DNA of 64,000 nt from Pseudomonas sp. TNT3 (lineage in GTDB: Bacteria > Pseudomonadota > Gammaproteobacteria > Pseudomonadales > Pseudomonadaceae). Positions 9,112 to 18,278 of this stretch are shown here, one piece after another. A model generated the notes under the pieces. That model was given only the letters and a program-made list of their open reading frames with translations. It did not search any database and had not been told where the DNA came from. Every line of letters begins with the position of its first letter. The stretch's first letter is position 1. Position numbers and translations under genes: made by a program. The DNA is taken from assembly GCF_010095445.2 (NCBI RefSeq), contig NZ_WFGV02000024.1, positions 22,536-86,535 on the forward strand, written 5' to 3'.

Positions 9112-9563
9112 CGCTGCACTCCGGCCATGTCTTCCACTTCCCGTTCTTCCCGACGCACACGTTCAAGCTTCTGCGCACACGTCATTTGCTGAACAACCCG
9201 TTCATATTTGTCGTGTTTTTGCCGAGCGCAACGCAGTTGTTCGCGTTGCGTTTGCAACGTTTCATCGACCTGCCTGCACTGCTGCTCCACGCGGTCGCGC
9301 TCCAGCTGCAGCACATGAATTTGCCGGCGGATGATGGCCTGACGTCGCAACAGCGCCAGCAGTTGCCCGTGATCCAGCGTGCAATCTTCGGCGCGATGGC
9401 TGGCCAGAAGGTTGTGCAGCGCGGCGGCCTGCTCGGCGAAATCCGCCAGCTCCTGACGCAGCGGTTGCAACTGCTGCTGCGTGCGCATCAACCCCTGCTC
9501 GAAACGTCGCTGGCGCCTCTCGCTGAAACTCAACAATCGGCGTGTATCAGGCAATGAGTTCAT
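9108..9563 (-). CDS. sctO: SctO/InvI (SpaM) central stalk protein
   Basis: A 151-residue, Arg/Gln/Glu-rich protein predicted to be almost wholly coiled coil (for example RQRRFEQGLMRTQQQLQPLR and LQLERDRVEQQCRQVDETL). This is the FliJ/SctO type, a helical hairpin that sits in the ATPase ring and connects it to SctV. It overlaps sctN by 17 nt at its 5' end and sctP by 4 nt at its 3' end. Sequence similarity within the family is low, but size, composition and position agree. Confidence 0.82.
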   Translation of the reverse strand: MNSLPDTRRLLSFSERRQRRFEQGLMRTQQQLQPLRQELADFAEQAAALHNLLASHRAEDCTLDHGQLLALLRRQAIIRRQIHVLQLERDRVEQQCRQVDETLQTQREQLRCARQKHDKYERVVQQMTCAQKLERVRREEREVEDMAGVQR

Positions 9564-10833
9564 TGAGGCTCCGCAGGGTCACTTCCGGTTCGCTGCATTC
9601 GTCCGTCGGCTGACGCAGCCACCGGTCCAAGGCCTCGCGGCGCTGCATGGCGTGGTCATTGGCTGCATTGGCGCCCGGGGTGTATTCCCCGAGGTCGAGA
9701 AAAATCTGCAACTGCTCAAGGCGCGCCAGAACGTCTCGCGTTGAAGACGCCAGTTGCCGGACCTGCGTATTGGTCACTTGCGTCGCGACACGGCTGACGC
9801 TGCGCAGCACATCGATGGCTGGAAAATGCCCTTTGGCGGCCAGATCACGGCTGAGGTAGACGTGCCCATCGAGGATCGAGCGAATTTCTTCGGCCATCGG
9901 ATCCGGTTCATCGTCACTTTCCAGCAGTACCGTGTAGAAGGCAGTGATGCTGCCTTTGGCGGTCACACCGGGCCGTTCCAGCAAGCGCGGCAAGGCATCG
10001 AACACCGACGCGGGGTAGCCGCGTCGAGCCGGCGCTTCGCCAGCGGCCAACGCCAGATCACGGCGAGCCCGGGCGTAGCGGGTCAACGAGTCCAGCAGCA
10101 GGACGACGCGTTGTCCCTGGTCACGAAAATACTCGGCGATGGTCGTCGCCTGCAGCGCTGCGTTGCAACGATCCACCGAGGAAAAATCCGAGGTCGCGAA
10201 CACCACCACGCAGCGTGCGCGCTTGTCGGACTGGCGCAGATGCTCGACAAACTCGGTCACCTCGCGTCCCCGCTCGCCGATCAGGCCAATGACGAAGACG
10301 TCTGCTTCGGTGTGGCTGATCAGCATGTTGATCAACGATGTCTTGCCCGATCCAGCGGCCGCAAAAATACCGATGCGCTGACCGACGCCGCAGGTCAGCA
10401 AACCATCGATGACGCGGATGCCGGTGGTCAGTGACACGGCGACTGGCCGACGCTGGTGGTACGCAGGCGGCTCGGCGTCCACCGGGTAGTCCTGTTCGTG
10501 AACGGCAGAAGTCGGCGCCAGGCGTTCAACGATGTTGCCGTGAGGGTCCACCACGCTGCCGAGCAACGCATCACCGCAGGCAAGGCGCAGCACCGAGCCT
10601 GTCGGCACAATCATCGATTCCCGGGAAAGCCCTCGGGCATCCCCCAGCAGACTGAGCACTACCACGCCTGGCTTGAAGCCAATGACTTGGGCTCGTGCCG
10701 CGAGTTGCGATGATCGCCAGTGTTGACGCACCTCGCACACTTCGCCGATGACCACGTCGACCAATGCCGCCTCGATCAAGGGCCCGCTCAGGCGCAACGG
10801 GTGCGCGGCGCGGCGCTCCAGCCAGGCATTCAT
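9547..10833 (-). CDS. sctN: SctN/InvC type III secretion ATPase
   Basis: A 428-residue F1-beta-like ATPase. The Walker A motif AAAGSGKTSL is at about residue 158, the Walker B region VVLLLDSLTRYARARRDLAL follows about 85 residues later, and GERGREVTEF is present. It unfolds and feeds substrates into the export gate. I use the ATG at 10833, which makes an ATGA overlap with the invB stop and gives MNAWLERRAAHPLRLSGPL; an in-frame start 18 nt upstream is less likely. Confidence 0.94.
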   Translation of the reverse strand: MNAWLERRAAHPLRLSGPLIEAALVDVVIGEVCEVRQHWRSSQLAARAQVIGFKPGVVVLSLLGDARGLSRESMIVPTGSVLRLACGDALLGSVVDPHGNIVERLAPTSAVHEQDYPVDAEPPAYHQRRPVAVSLTTGIRVIDGLLTCGVGQRIGIFAAAGSGKTSLINMLISHTEADVFVIGLIGERGREVTEFVEHLRQSDKRARCVVVFATSDFSSVDRCNAALQATTIAEYFRDQGQRVVLLLDSLTRYARARRDLALAAGEAPARRGYPASVFDALPRLLERPGVTAKGSITAFYTVLLESDDEPDPMAEEIRSILDGHVYLSRDLAAKGHFPAIDVLRSVSRVATQVTNTQVRQLASSTRDVLARLEQLQIFLDLGEYTPGANAANDHAMQRREALDRWLRQPTDECSEPEVTLRSLNELIA

Positions 10834-11237
10834 AGGCGCAGGATGCCGCACAGTTCTTCCAGCACCGCAACGAAGTGGTCCAGGGCCTGGGCGAAATGCT
10901 CGCCGTCGCTCAGGGCCTTTTCATTGCTCAGAAGTCGCAGTTCAAGCTGTCCTTCCACATCGCACAGGTGCAATTGCCCACTGCGGGACCAGGGGCAGCC
11001 CTGAAGTAAAATCTGCAGCAAATCGGCGGATGCATGCCTCAGAAGCTGAGGCCCTATCTCCGTCACACTGGCCCATACCCACACCTCTTCATCCACATAA
11101 CCGACGTTGATAGCGGGCAAATCCTTCATGTGCATTTCGATAGTGCTGTGACTGTCGAAGTGCCCCAACTGCTTATCGGTGCAGCCACTGTGCCGCAGTG
11201 CTTCGCGCAACAGTTCGGCAATATCCAGGTGTTTCAT
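10830..11237 (-). CDS. invB: InvB/Spa15-like class IB T3SS effector chaperone
   Basis: A 135-residue acidic protein (MKHLDIAELLREALRHSGCT at the start) located between sctV and sctN, exactly as invB in Salmonella and spa15 in Shigella. Class IB chaperones dimerise and bind several effectors, bringing them to the ATPase. The alternating strand pattern (TIEMHMKDLPAINVGYVDEE, VWVWASVTEIG) fits the chaperone fold. Its presence implies effectors elsewhere in the genome, as none is visible in this window. Confidence 0.85.
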   Translation of the reverse strand: MKHLDIAELLREALRHSGCTDKQLGHFDSHSTIEMHMKDLPAINVGYVDEEVWVWASVTEIGPQLLRHASADLLQILLQGCPWSRSGQLHLCDVEGQLELRLLSNEKALSDGEHFAQALDHFVAVLEELCGILRL

Positions 11238-11250
11238 AAAGATCGTTTCC

Positions 11251-13305
11251 TTACAGCGTCTTGATAACGTTGACCGAGATCGTTTCGGAAATTTCGCCGA
11301 ACGACATCACGTCCAGTTCGCGAAACTTTCCTTCGATCAGCTTCTTGATGTAGCGCCGCACATCGATCGAACACAGCACCACCATGTCCTTTTGTGCAAT
11401 GTGCAGGCTGTCCAGACCGACGCTCAGGCGGTCCATCAACTCTTCCGCTTCGGCGGGTTCGAGATTGATGAAGCTGCCGCCCGAGGTTTGCCGAATGCCC
11501 TTGCGCACCACGTCCTCAAACTCCGGCGACAGCAACAGCACGCGCAGGTCATTGCCGTGGGCGAATTTGTTACTGATGTAGCGCGCCATCGCGCCACGGA
11601 CGTGCTCGACCAGGGCCAACACATCCTTTTCTCGCGAGGCCCAATGGGCCAGTGACTCGAGAATCAGCTTCATGTTGCGCACGGAAATACGCTCGCCGAT
11701 CAGCCGTTGCAGGACCTCGGCGATCTTCTGCACGGTGACGTGGCGGTAAACTTCCTTGAGCAGGTCGGGGTAACGGTTTTCCATCTCGTCGAGCAGCTGC
11801 TTGGTTTCCTGCACACCGAAAAATTCCTGGATGTTGCGCGCCAGCAACGTCACCAGGCAGCGGTAGCATTCGTCGTAGGCCGGTCGCAGTTGATAGCCCA
11901 GCTGCTGCACCCGCTCCCTGTCATCGGCGGTAACCCAGGTCCCCCCTCGCTGATGACCGTCGGCGCCTCGTACCAGTGAAAAACCTAACGGCTCCAGTTC
12001 TGGCGAATAGTCGAGTAACCGCCAATGATCGAAATGAATATCGAATTGGTCGGCGCGCACTTCATTGATCAGCACAGCCACCTGATGCGCGGATAAAGCG
12101 TCACTGCCGCGTATCTGGGGCTCGGGAATCCGCAGTCCGTAGTCGACGAAAAACTGGCTGCGAAAGCGCACCGCCAAGCGAGCGGTGTCGAGCTCGTGCA
12201 GGCGTGAAGTGGGCACCAACAACATCAGCGGGACGGTTTCGGTGGCAATGCTGTCGATGTCTTCCAACAGGCCCAGTTCGGTTGACGCCTCCCCTGGTGT
12301 GGCGACAGAGGCGCTGGATTCAACCGGTGGCCCGGTAAGTCTTGAAGCCTTGCGGTGCCGGAAAAACACCACCAGCCCCAACACCACCGCAATCGGTAAA
12401 AAAGTGATCAACGGAAAGCCCGGCAACAACCCCACACCCACCGCCAGCACCGCCGTCACCCCCAGTACAAAGGGGTTACCGAGCATCTGGGCGAGCATGT
12501 TGCGCCCAAGATTGCTGTCATCACCATTGACCCGGGTGACGATGAAACCGGCGCCGATGGCGATCAGCAATGCAGGAATCTGCGCCACCAGACCATCGCC
12601 AATGGTCAGCAAGGTATAGGTCGACAGGGCCGTGGACATGTCCATGCCCATCTGCCCGACACCAATGGCCATGCCGCCGATGAAGTTGACGAAGATGATG
12701 ATGATGCCGGCGATCGCGTCACCCTTGATGAACTTCATTGCGCCGTCGAAAGAGCCGTACAGCTGGCTTTCGCGCTCCAGTACGCTACGTTTTTCCTTGG
12801 CTTCTTCAGCGGTCAGGGCACCGGCCTTGAGATCACCGTCGATGCTCATCTGCTTGCCGGGCATGCCGTCCAGAGAAAAGCGAGCAGCGACTTCGGCGAC
12901 CCGTTCCGAGCCCTTGGTGATGACGATGAACTGGACGATGGTGACGATTGAGAAGATGACGAAGCCAACCACCAGGCTTTCGCCGATCACGAACTCACCG
13001 AACGAGGCAATGATGTCCCCGGCGTCGGCCTGGCTCAGGATCAAACGGCTGGTGCTGATCGACAGTGCCAGGCGAAACAGCGTGGTCAGCAGCAGCAAGG
13101 CCGGGAATGTGGAGAAGCTGAGGATGCGTTCGATGTAGAACGAACCCATGAACACCAGCAGCGAAATGACGATGTTGAGGCCGATCAGGAAATCCACCAG
13201 CGCGGTCGGCAGCGGGATGATCAGCATGGCGATGATCATCACCATCAACGTCAGGATCAGCAGTTCCGGGCGCGCGCTGACGTTGCGTAGAAATTGATTG
13301 AACAT
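11251..13305 (-). CDS. sctV: SctV/InvA major export-gate protein
   Basis: A 684-residue FHIPEP (FlhA/InvA) family protein. The N-terminal half has about eight membrane helices and the family signature in TLFRLALSISTSRLILSQ. The C-terminal cytoplasmic half forms the nonameric ring that binds chaperones and the gatekeeper (KIAEVLQRLIGERISVRNMK and the terminal VMSFGEISETISVNVIKTL blocks). Similarity to InvA is strong through the membrane half, which places this system in the Inv-Mxi-Spa family and not in the Hrp or Ysc families usual in pseudomonads. It lies 6 nt downstream of sctW. Confidence 0.96.
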   Translation of the reverse strand: MFNQFLRNVSARPELLILTLMVMIIAMLIIPLPTALVDFLIGLNIVISLLVFMGSFYIERILSFSTFPALLLLTTLFRLALSISTSRLILSQADAGDIIASFGEFVIGESLVVGFVIFSIVTIVQFIVITKGSERVAEVAARFSLDGMPGKQMSIDGDLKAGALTAEEAKEKRSVLERESQLYGSFDGAMKFIKGDAIAGIIIIFVNFIGGMAIGVGQMGMDMSTALSTYTLLTIGDGLVAQIPALLIAIGAGFIVTRVNGDDSNLGRNMLAQMLGNPFVLGVTAVLAVGVGLLPGFPLITFLPIAVVLGLVVFFRHRKASRLTGPPVESSASVATPGEASTELGLLEDIDSIATETVPLMLLVPTSRLHELDTARLAVRFRSQFFVDYGLRIPEPQIRGSDALSAHQVAVLINEVRADQFDIHFDHWRLLDYSPELEPLGFSLVRGADGHQRGGTWVTADDRERVQQLGYQLRPAYDECYRCLVTLLARNIQEFFGVQETKQLLDEMENRYPDLLKEVYRHVTVQKIAEVLQRLIGERISVRNMKLILESLAHWASREKDVLALVEHVRGAMARYISNKFAHGNDLRVLLLSPEFEDVVRKGIRQTSGGSFINLEPAEAEELMDRLSVGLDSLHIAQKDMVVLCSIDVRRYIKKLIEGKFRELDVMSFGEISETISVNVIKTL

Positions 13306-13311
13306 GGAGAG

Positions 13312-14424
13312 TCAGAGTCCTTGAAAACCAGCGGCGAGGCGACGTCGTTCGATGCATTCGTGGGCGAAGGCGATGTCCGCCAATTGACTGAACAACTGCG
13401 CCAGACGCTGCGGCGCTTCTCCATCGCAAAACAACTCAAGTGGCAGCTGCAGGCTGAGCCGGCGTATCACTTGCAGCAGCGCCGAGCGCTCACGGTGCTG
13501 GCTCAGAACCACGCTTTCGCCCAAAGCACCGAGTAACAGTTCGTCGAGCTCATCGGGGTACGTCAGCAGGCCGAGAAGGAACACCAGCCAGTCACGCTCC
13601 TCAGCGTTGTGCTGGCAGATCAGCCGGTCACCCAGCACGCTTGTGATAAACCCGGTTTCCGCCGAGCGCAGGCGCTTGAGAGCCGTCAGCCGGGTCAGCA
13701 ACTCGCCGAATTCCCTGCGCGAGCAACTGGGGTCCTGAGCACTGATGTCGGTCAGCAAGGCTGCCTCGATAAATGCCAGGACGGTCATGCGCCGGGCCTC
13801 GCCATACGTCGCGATCCAGTCCTGATAGCAACTGACCGGACCGTCGTCGGACTCCAGAAAATCCCGGTAGGTTTCACGCAGGAACCCCGCCCGCACGGCA
13901 ATCGCCTTGCCGAACATTCGCGCCTTCAAGGCAGCGTTGATGCCGGCCTTCATGCGCTTTGGCGAGCCCTGTTCGAGCACCGTTTGCAACAGGGTTTCGA
14001 GCCGTTGACGCGTGCCCGCGTCGAGTTTTTTACGACGTAACAGCTCACGCAGCACCAGGGCCAGGTCACTGTCATCAGGGAACAGGCTGCGCGCCATTTG
14101 CAGCAACCACGCGACGGGTTTGTCCCCCAGCCGCGCCAGACTGAACAGCTGCCGAGCCTTGCTGACAGTGTCGTCATCCAGCACCCGTTCAAAGCTTTCG
14201 GTCATCGACTCGGACTTGAGCTCAAAATGTCGCCGGCCTCGAAATTGCGCCAATGCTGCCGACATTTCATCGCTCATCTGCACAAAGCGCTGGGTAGCGG
14301 CGGCCGTGCCGGTCTCGTCTGTTTCCACGTCGGCATTGGGTTGCGGTTGAGGGTGTTCAGCGGCTTTTTCGCTGTTCAGTCGGGCTTGCGCGGCCCGTCC
14401 GCCGGCTGATCCAATCGGCAGCAT
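13312..14424 (-). CDS. sctW: SctW/InvE (MxiC) gatekeeper
   Basis: A 370-residue, mostly helical protein in the invE position. A Pro/Ala-rich secreted N-terminus of about 50 residues is followed by helical X-bundles (for example YQDWIATYGEARRMTVLAF near residue 202). SctW proteins hold back effectors until translocators are secreted. The start ATG at 14424 shares one base with the sctC stop (TGATG). Confidence 0.88.
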   Translation of the reverse strand: MLPIGSAGGRAAQARLNSEKAAEHPQPQPNADVETDETGTAAATQRFVQMSDEMSAALAQFRGRRHFELKSESMTESFERVLDDDTVSKARQLFSLARLGDKPVAWLLQMARSLFPDDSDLALVLRELLRRKKLDAGTRQRLETLLQTVLEQGSPKRMKAGINAALKARMFGKAIAVRAGFLRETYRDFLESDDGPVSCYQDWIATYGEARRMTVLAFIEAALLTDISAQDPSCSRREFGELLTRLTALKRLRSAETGFITSVLGDRLICQHNAEERDWLVFLLGLLTYPDELDELLLGALGESVVLSQHRERSALLQVIRRLSLQLPLELFCDGEAPQRLAQLFSQLADIAFAHECIERRRLAAGFQGL

Positions 14425-16079
14425 CAGTTCTGTCCTGCGCGCAAATAGGAACGCCGAAGGCGCTCATGCTGCTCGGGAGTCATCAAGCGTGTGGCTGGGT
14501 CGAGGCTGTCCGGTTGCAGTTCGCTGGTGATTTCCTTGGGCTGAATCAGGAACACCCGCACGGTATTCGCCGAGCGGTTCTGGCGGTAACTGAACAGCCT
14601 TCCGATCCAAGGAATCGAGCCCAATACCGGGATGCGTCCGATCTGCTCGCTGTGGTCGTCGCGGGTAAACCCGCCAACCAGCAGACTCTTGCCATGAGGG
14701 ACTCGCGCCACCGTACTGATGCGCGTGCGGCCAACCGTCGGCAAGGCATTCGGGCGCTCGCCATCACCGGCGCTTTCGACTTCGTTGCCGTCTTCGATAT
14801 TGAGCGACATCTCGATCTCGTCGGCCTTGGCGAAACGCGGTAATACGTTGATCAATGTGCCGTAAGTCACGTGCTGCAACTCGACCGTGCGTTCGCCAAC
14901 CAAGGGCGCATAGAAGGTGCGGTTGTTGTCAAAGATCGCCGGGACGTTTTCCTGGGTGAGGATCACGGGACGCGCAACGACGTTGGCGCGACTAGTACGC
15001 TCCAGCGCCATGATTTGAGCGACGAACGACACGCCGTCGAGCGTGGTCGCCGAGCCGGCATTGAGGGACGCGGAAAACTGGCTACCGACTTTCACCGCGC
15101 CTTGCCATTCGATGCCCAGCTGATTGAGTTCGTCCTTGTGCAGATCGATGATCCACAGTGACAACTCCACATGCCGTTTCGGTGTGTCCAGCGCAGTCAC
15201 CAGGTTTTCGATAAAACGCACCTGTTCCGGCAGCCCCTTGACCAGCAGGCTGTTGGTGTCGGGATAGGCCACCACCCGGATATTCCCCGCCGCCATCTCC
15301 CGCGCAAGAATGCGCGGTGCTGCAGGGTCATCCGACGACGAAGCAGTGGCCAGGCCTTCCAGGGGAAACGCGGGCATCAGGCCCTGTGACGTCTGCGCAG
15401 TGTTTTGCGCCAACTGGGGTTCGACCTCACTCTTCTCGCCCCGCAGCAGTTGCTCGATCACGGTCGCGAGGCCAGGAATCGTGACCTGGTCATCGCGCAA
15501 TTCGTATTTACGGTCGCCGACAAAGGTGTTTTGCACCTGAATGACGCCGATCTGCTGTTTGCCCAACAGCAAATCCGAACGCTGGTTATCCATCAGCTGC
15601 GCGGCCTGCATCACCAGGTCAACGTAGATGGGAGGCCCGGAAATGTGGAACGTGCGCAGGCCGTCATGACGCATCGGGTAGCGGGCATCGTGCAGCCCGG
15701 ACTGTTTCAGGAAGCCCTGGAGTCGGTTGACGGTCAGGGTTTGCAAAGACGCCATCGAGCTTTTGACTTCCGAGCCGTCATACACGTAAATCGATTGGCC
15801 ATCGCTGTACCAGATCAGGCCCATTTGAGCGGCGATTCTTTCGAAGGTCTTCTGCGCCGAGCCCAGTTCGAACTCACCGGAAATCCGCTTCGCGGCGGCG
15901 GCCTTGCTCACCACAACCGTTTTGCCCAGAGGGCCGGACAACTCTGTAAAGAAGGTCCGAACGCTTTGCTCGCGAGCCACGTAGGCATTGTCCCGAGCTC
16001 CCGCATGCATTGGCGCGAGAGTCAGCGCAGCGCTTAATAGCGCCGGTAAAAAAAACACGGGGAAAAAGCGAGAAATCAT
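14424..16079 (-). CDS. sctC: SctC/InvG outer-membrane secretin
   Basis: A 551-residue secretin. The start MISRFFPVFFLPALLSAALT at 16079 gives a clear signal peptide ending near MHAGARD; the frame extends upstream inside invF without a better start. N0/N1/N3 ring domains occupy about residues 25-270, and the C-terminal secretin domain carries VPAIFDNNRTFYAPLVGERT and LLVGGFTRDDHSEQIGRIPVLGSIPWIGRLF-type motifs at about residues 350-520. It makes the outer-membrane ring. A helper lipoprotein (InvH in Salmonella) is not seen in the adjacent 16.8-17.0 kb. Confidence 0.94.
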   Translation of the reverse strand: MISRFFPVFFLPALLSAALTLAPMHAGARDNAYVAREQSVRTFFTELSGPLGKTVVVSKAAAAKRISGEFELGSAQKTFERIAAQMGLIWYSDGQSIYVYDGSEVKSSMASLQTLTVNRLQGFLKQSGLHDARYPMRHDGLRTFHISGPPIYVDLVMQAAQLMDNQRSDLLLGKQQIGVIQVQNTFVGDRKYELRDDQVTIPGLATVIEQLLRGEKSEVEPQLAQNTAQTSQGLMPAFPLEGLATASSSDDPAAPRILAREMAAGNIRVVAYPDTNSLLVKGLPEQVRFIENLVTALDTPKRHVELSLWIIDLHKDELNQLGIEWQGAVKVGSQFSASLNAGSATTLDGVSFVAQIMALERTSRANVVARPVILTQENVPAIFDNNRTFYAPLVGERTVELQHVTYGTLINVLPRFAKADEIEMSLNIEDGNEVESAGDGERPNALPTVGRTRISTVARVPHGKSLLVGGFTRDDHSEQIGRIPVLGSIPWIGRLFSYRQNRSANTVRVFLIQPKEITSELQPDSLDPATRLMTPEQHERLRRSYLRAGQN

Positions 16080-16083
16080 CGGT

Positions 16084-16821
16084 TCACTTGCTTGAAAGGT
16101 CGGTGATGTCCGCCAGACTGCTGGGTGAGAAACCCACCAGCTCGCGGATTTCCTTGGAGAAATGTGAAGACGAGGCGTAGCCGAATTCCAGCGCCACATC
16201 TGTCAGCGAACCGTCTTCAAGACTCATGTTCAATAGCGCCTGGGCCGCTCGCCAGCCGCGTAATGCAGGCTTCGCCGCACTCCCCAGCGCGTGTTGGCAC
16301 AACCGGCGAAAGTGCGATACCGAGACGCCATAACGCTGCGCCAGTGCAGACAGTTTTTCGCTGTGGGTGCCCTGCTCGACCAGGAATCGAACCAGCCCGT
16401 AGCTCTCGTTGTTTCGTAACTGGCGGGCAAAAGCCTGGTATGCGGAACTCCCGGCCAGCGCCTGTTCGATGTACCAGCGCTCAAGCGCCTTGTCGCATCG
16501 GGCGGTTTCATCGGCCACCGCCAGCACAGCCCAGGGAAACGGGCGCGAGACCTTGGCGATCAGCGTATCTCCCAGGTCGATAAAGACCTGCAGCTTCACC
16601 AGGGTGGCCTCTGCCATCGCGCGCACCTGTACATCGCCGCCGCTCAGCTCTGCCGCGCCGTCCATCACGATCAATCCCTGCCAACCCGCGGGCAGCGAAC
16701 AGGACAATGGGCTGTTGTGTGATGTCAGGCGCACAGGTTCATCGGCGACACGCAGGTGCAGCACCCGATCATTGAGGCGAACATCGGGCAATGTCATGGG
16801 GCAATCGCACTGGATCTGCAC
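16084..16821 (-). CDS. invF: InvF-like AraC-family activator of the T3SS
   Basis: A 245-residue protein with a C-terminal AraC-type double helix-turn-helix: RYGVSVSHFRRLCQHALG (about 164-181) and GSLTDVALEFGYASSSHFSK (about 204-223). The N-terminal part has no recognised ligand domain, as in InvF/MxiE. It is the first gene of the leftward T3SS block and ends 4 nt before sctC. The start is GTG at 16821, with a strong AAGGAGG unusually close (3 nt); an ATG at 16797 is an alternative. Confidence 0.87.
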   Translation of the reverse strand: MQIQCDCPMTLPDVRLNDRVLHLRVADEPVRLTSHNSPLSCSLPAGWQGLIVMDGAAELSGGDVQVRAMAEATLVKLQVFIDLGDTLIAKVSRPFPWAVLAVADETARCDKALERWYIEQALAGSSAYQAFARQLRNNESYGLVRFLVEQGTHSEKLSALAQRYGVSVSHFRRLCQHALGSAAKPALRGWRAAQALLNMSLEDGSLTDVALEFGYASSSHFSKEIRELVGFSPSSLADITDLSSK

Positions 16822-16945
16822 ACCGGCCTCCTTTGCAACGCAGCGTTGGAATGGGCGGCAGGATGCGAGACGCAGCGCGTTAAATCCTGATGAAATGCTG
16901 ATGGACCGCTCGCTGGCATATGCCTTGCACCAACACCTTTATCAG

Positions 16946-17035
16946 CGCTCATGCCAACGTCGGAATGAGTGGAAGGACAATGGCGTCGTCACTCGGCCTT
17001 GCTCGCGCAGGAAGCCTGGACGACGCCATTTTTTT
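16946..17035 (+). promoter_or_regulatory. Candidate ANTAR (NasT) antitermination leader of nasST
   Basis: Two hairpins with six-base loops precede a terminator. P1: CTCATGCC / GGAATGAG (16948-16955 and 16962-16969, one mismatch) with loop AACGTC. P2: GAC/GTC (16976-16978 and 16985-16987), extended by GAGTG/CACTC, with loop AATGGC. Both loops have A at position 1 and G at 4, the rule for ANTAR-binding motifs. The terminator has a perfect 11-bp stem, ATGGCGTCGTC (16980-16990) with GACGACGCCAT (17019-17029), then seven T residues to 17035. Its left arm starts inside the P2 loop, so P2 and the terminator exclude each other. It lies 16 nt before nasS. Confidence 0.72.
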
Positions 17036-17051
17036 GGAAGGTGCACACTCG

Positions 17052-18263
17052 ATGAATGAACCATCAGCTGGCCCGCTGGCCTGGGTCAACGGTAGCGACG
17101 CCCCGGAAAAGACCGACATCAACCTCGGTTTCATGGCGCTGAGCGACTGCGCTTCAGTGGTGGTCGCCGCGACACAGGGCTTCGCCCAGCCGTACGGGCT
17201 CACCCTGAACCTCAAGCGCCAGGCGTCCTGGGCCAACCTTCGGGACAAACTGGTCAGTGGTGAACTGGATGCCGCGCACAGCCTGTACGGTTTGATTTAT
17301 GCGGTTCACCTGGGAATTGGTGGCGTGGCGTCGACCGACATGGCCGTGCTGATGGGCCTGAATCAGAATGGTCAGAGCATCAATCTTTCCCATGGCTTGC
17401 AGGCCTTGGGCGTGACCAGTCCTGAAGCACTGGATCGCCACGTGCACCAAAGTCGCCCAAAACTCACGTTTGCCCAGACATTTCCAACCGGCACCCACGC
17501 GATGTGGCTGTATTACTGGCTGGCGAGTCAGGGCATTCATCCCTTGCAGGACGTCGACAGTGTGGTGGTGCCGCCACCGCAAATGGTTGCGCATCTGCAA
17601 GCGGGACGCATCGACGGATTCTGCGTGGGCGAGCCGTGGTCCGCCAGTGCGGTCAAACAGAACCTGGGGTTCACTCTGGCGACGACCCAGACCATCTGGC
17701 CCGATCACCCGGAGAAAGTGCTCGGCTGCACCCGCTCATTCGTTGAGCAATACCCCAATACGGCCCGGGCTTTGGTAAAGGCGATTCTGGCGGCCAGCCG
17801 TTTCATTGAGGCCAGCACCGACAACCGCCGCAGTACCGCGCAATTGCTCAGTGCCCCGCAGTATCTGGATGCACCGCTGGACTGCATCGAGCCGCGTTTG
17901 CTTGGCGACTATGACGACGGGCTCGGTCATCGCTGGCAAGACCCGCATGCCTTGCGTTTCCATGCCGGGGGTGAGGTGAACCTGCCGTATCTGTCCGATG
18001 GCATGTGGTTCATGACCCAGTTCCGTCGCTGGGGCTTGTTGCATGACGATCCGGACTACCTGGCGGTGGCGCGTCAGGTACAGCAATTGGACGTGTATCG
18101 CGAGGCAGCCCTTGGTATAGGTGTCGCGGTCGGGGACAACGACATGCGCAGCAGCCAGTTGATCGACGGCAAGCACTGGGACGGAACTGACCCGGCGGGT
18201 TATGCCCGCAGCTTCAAACTGCACGCCATGAGCAATAGCTCGCACCGATTCGCCAGCCGCTGA
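17052..18263 (+). CDS. nasS: NasS-like cytoplasmic nitrate/nitrite sensor
   Basis: A 403-residue member of the NrtA/CmpA nitrate-binding family (LGFMALSDCASVVVAATQGF near the N-terminus, then ASWANLRDKLVSGELDAAHS). There is no signal peptide, which separates NasS from periplasmic transport proteins. NasS sequesters the antiterminator NasT when nitrate and nitrite are absent. I chose the ATG at 17052 because GGAAGG precedes it and the upstream in-frame sequence is the leader hairpin. nasT follows after 15 nt. Confidence 0.9.
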   Translation: MNEPSAGPLAWVNGSDAPEKTDINLGFMALSDCASVVVAATQGFAQPYGLTLNLKRQASWANLRDKLVSGELDAAHSLYGLIYAVHLGIGGVASTDMAVLMGLNQNGQSINLSHGLQALGVTSPEALDRHVHQSRPKLTFAQTFPTGTHAMWLYYWLASQGIHPLQDVDSVVVPPPQMVAHLQAGRIDGFCVGEPWSASAVKQNLGFTLATTQTIWPDHPEKVLGCTRSFVEQYPNTARALVKAILAASRFIEASTDNRRSTAQLLSAPQYLDAPLDCIEPRLLGDYDDGLGHRWQDPHALRFHAGGEVNLPYLSDGMWFMTQFRRWGLLHDDPDYLAVARQVQQLDVYREAALGIGVAVGDNDMRSSQLIDGKHWDGTDPAGYARSFKLHAMSNSSHRFASR

Positions 18264-18278
18264 CAGGAGATTGCGAAC

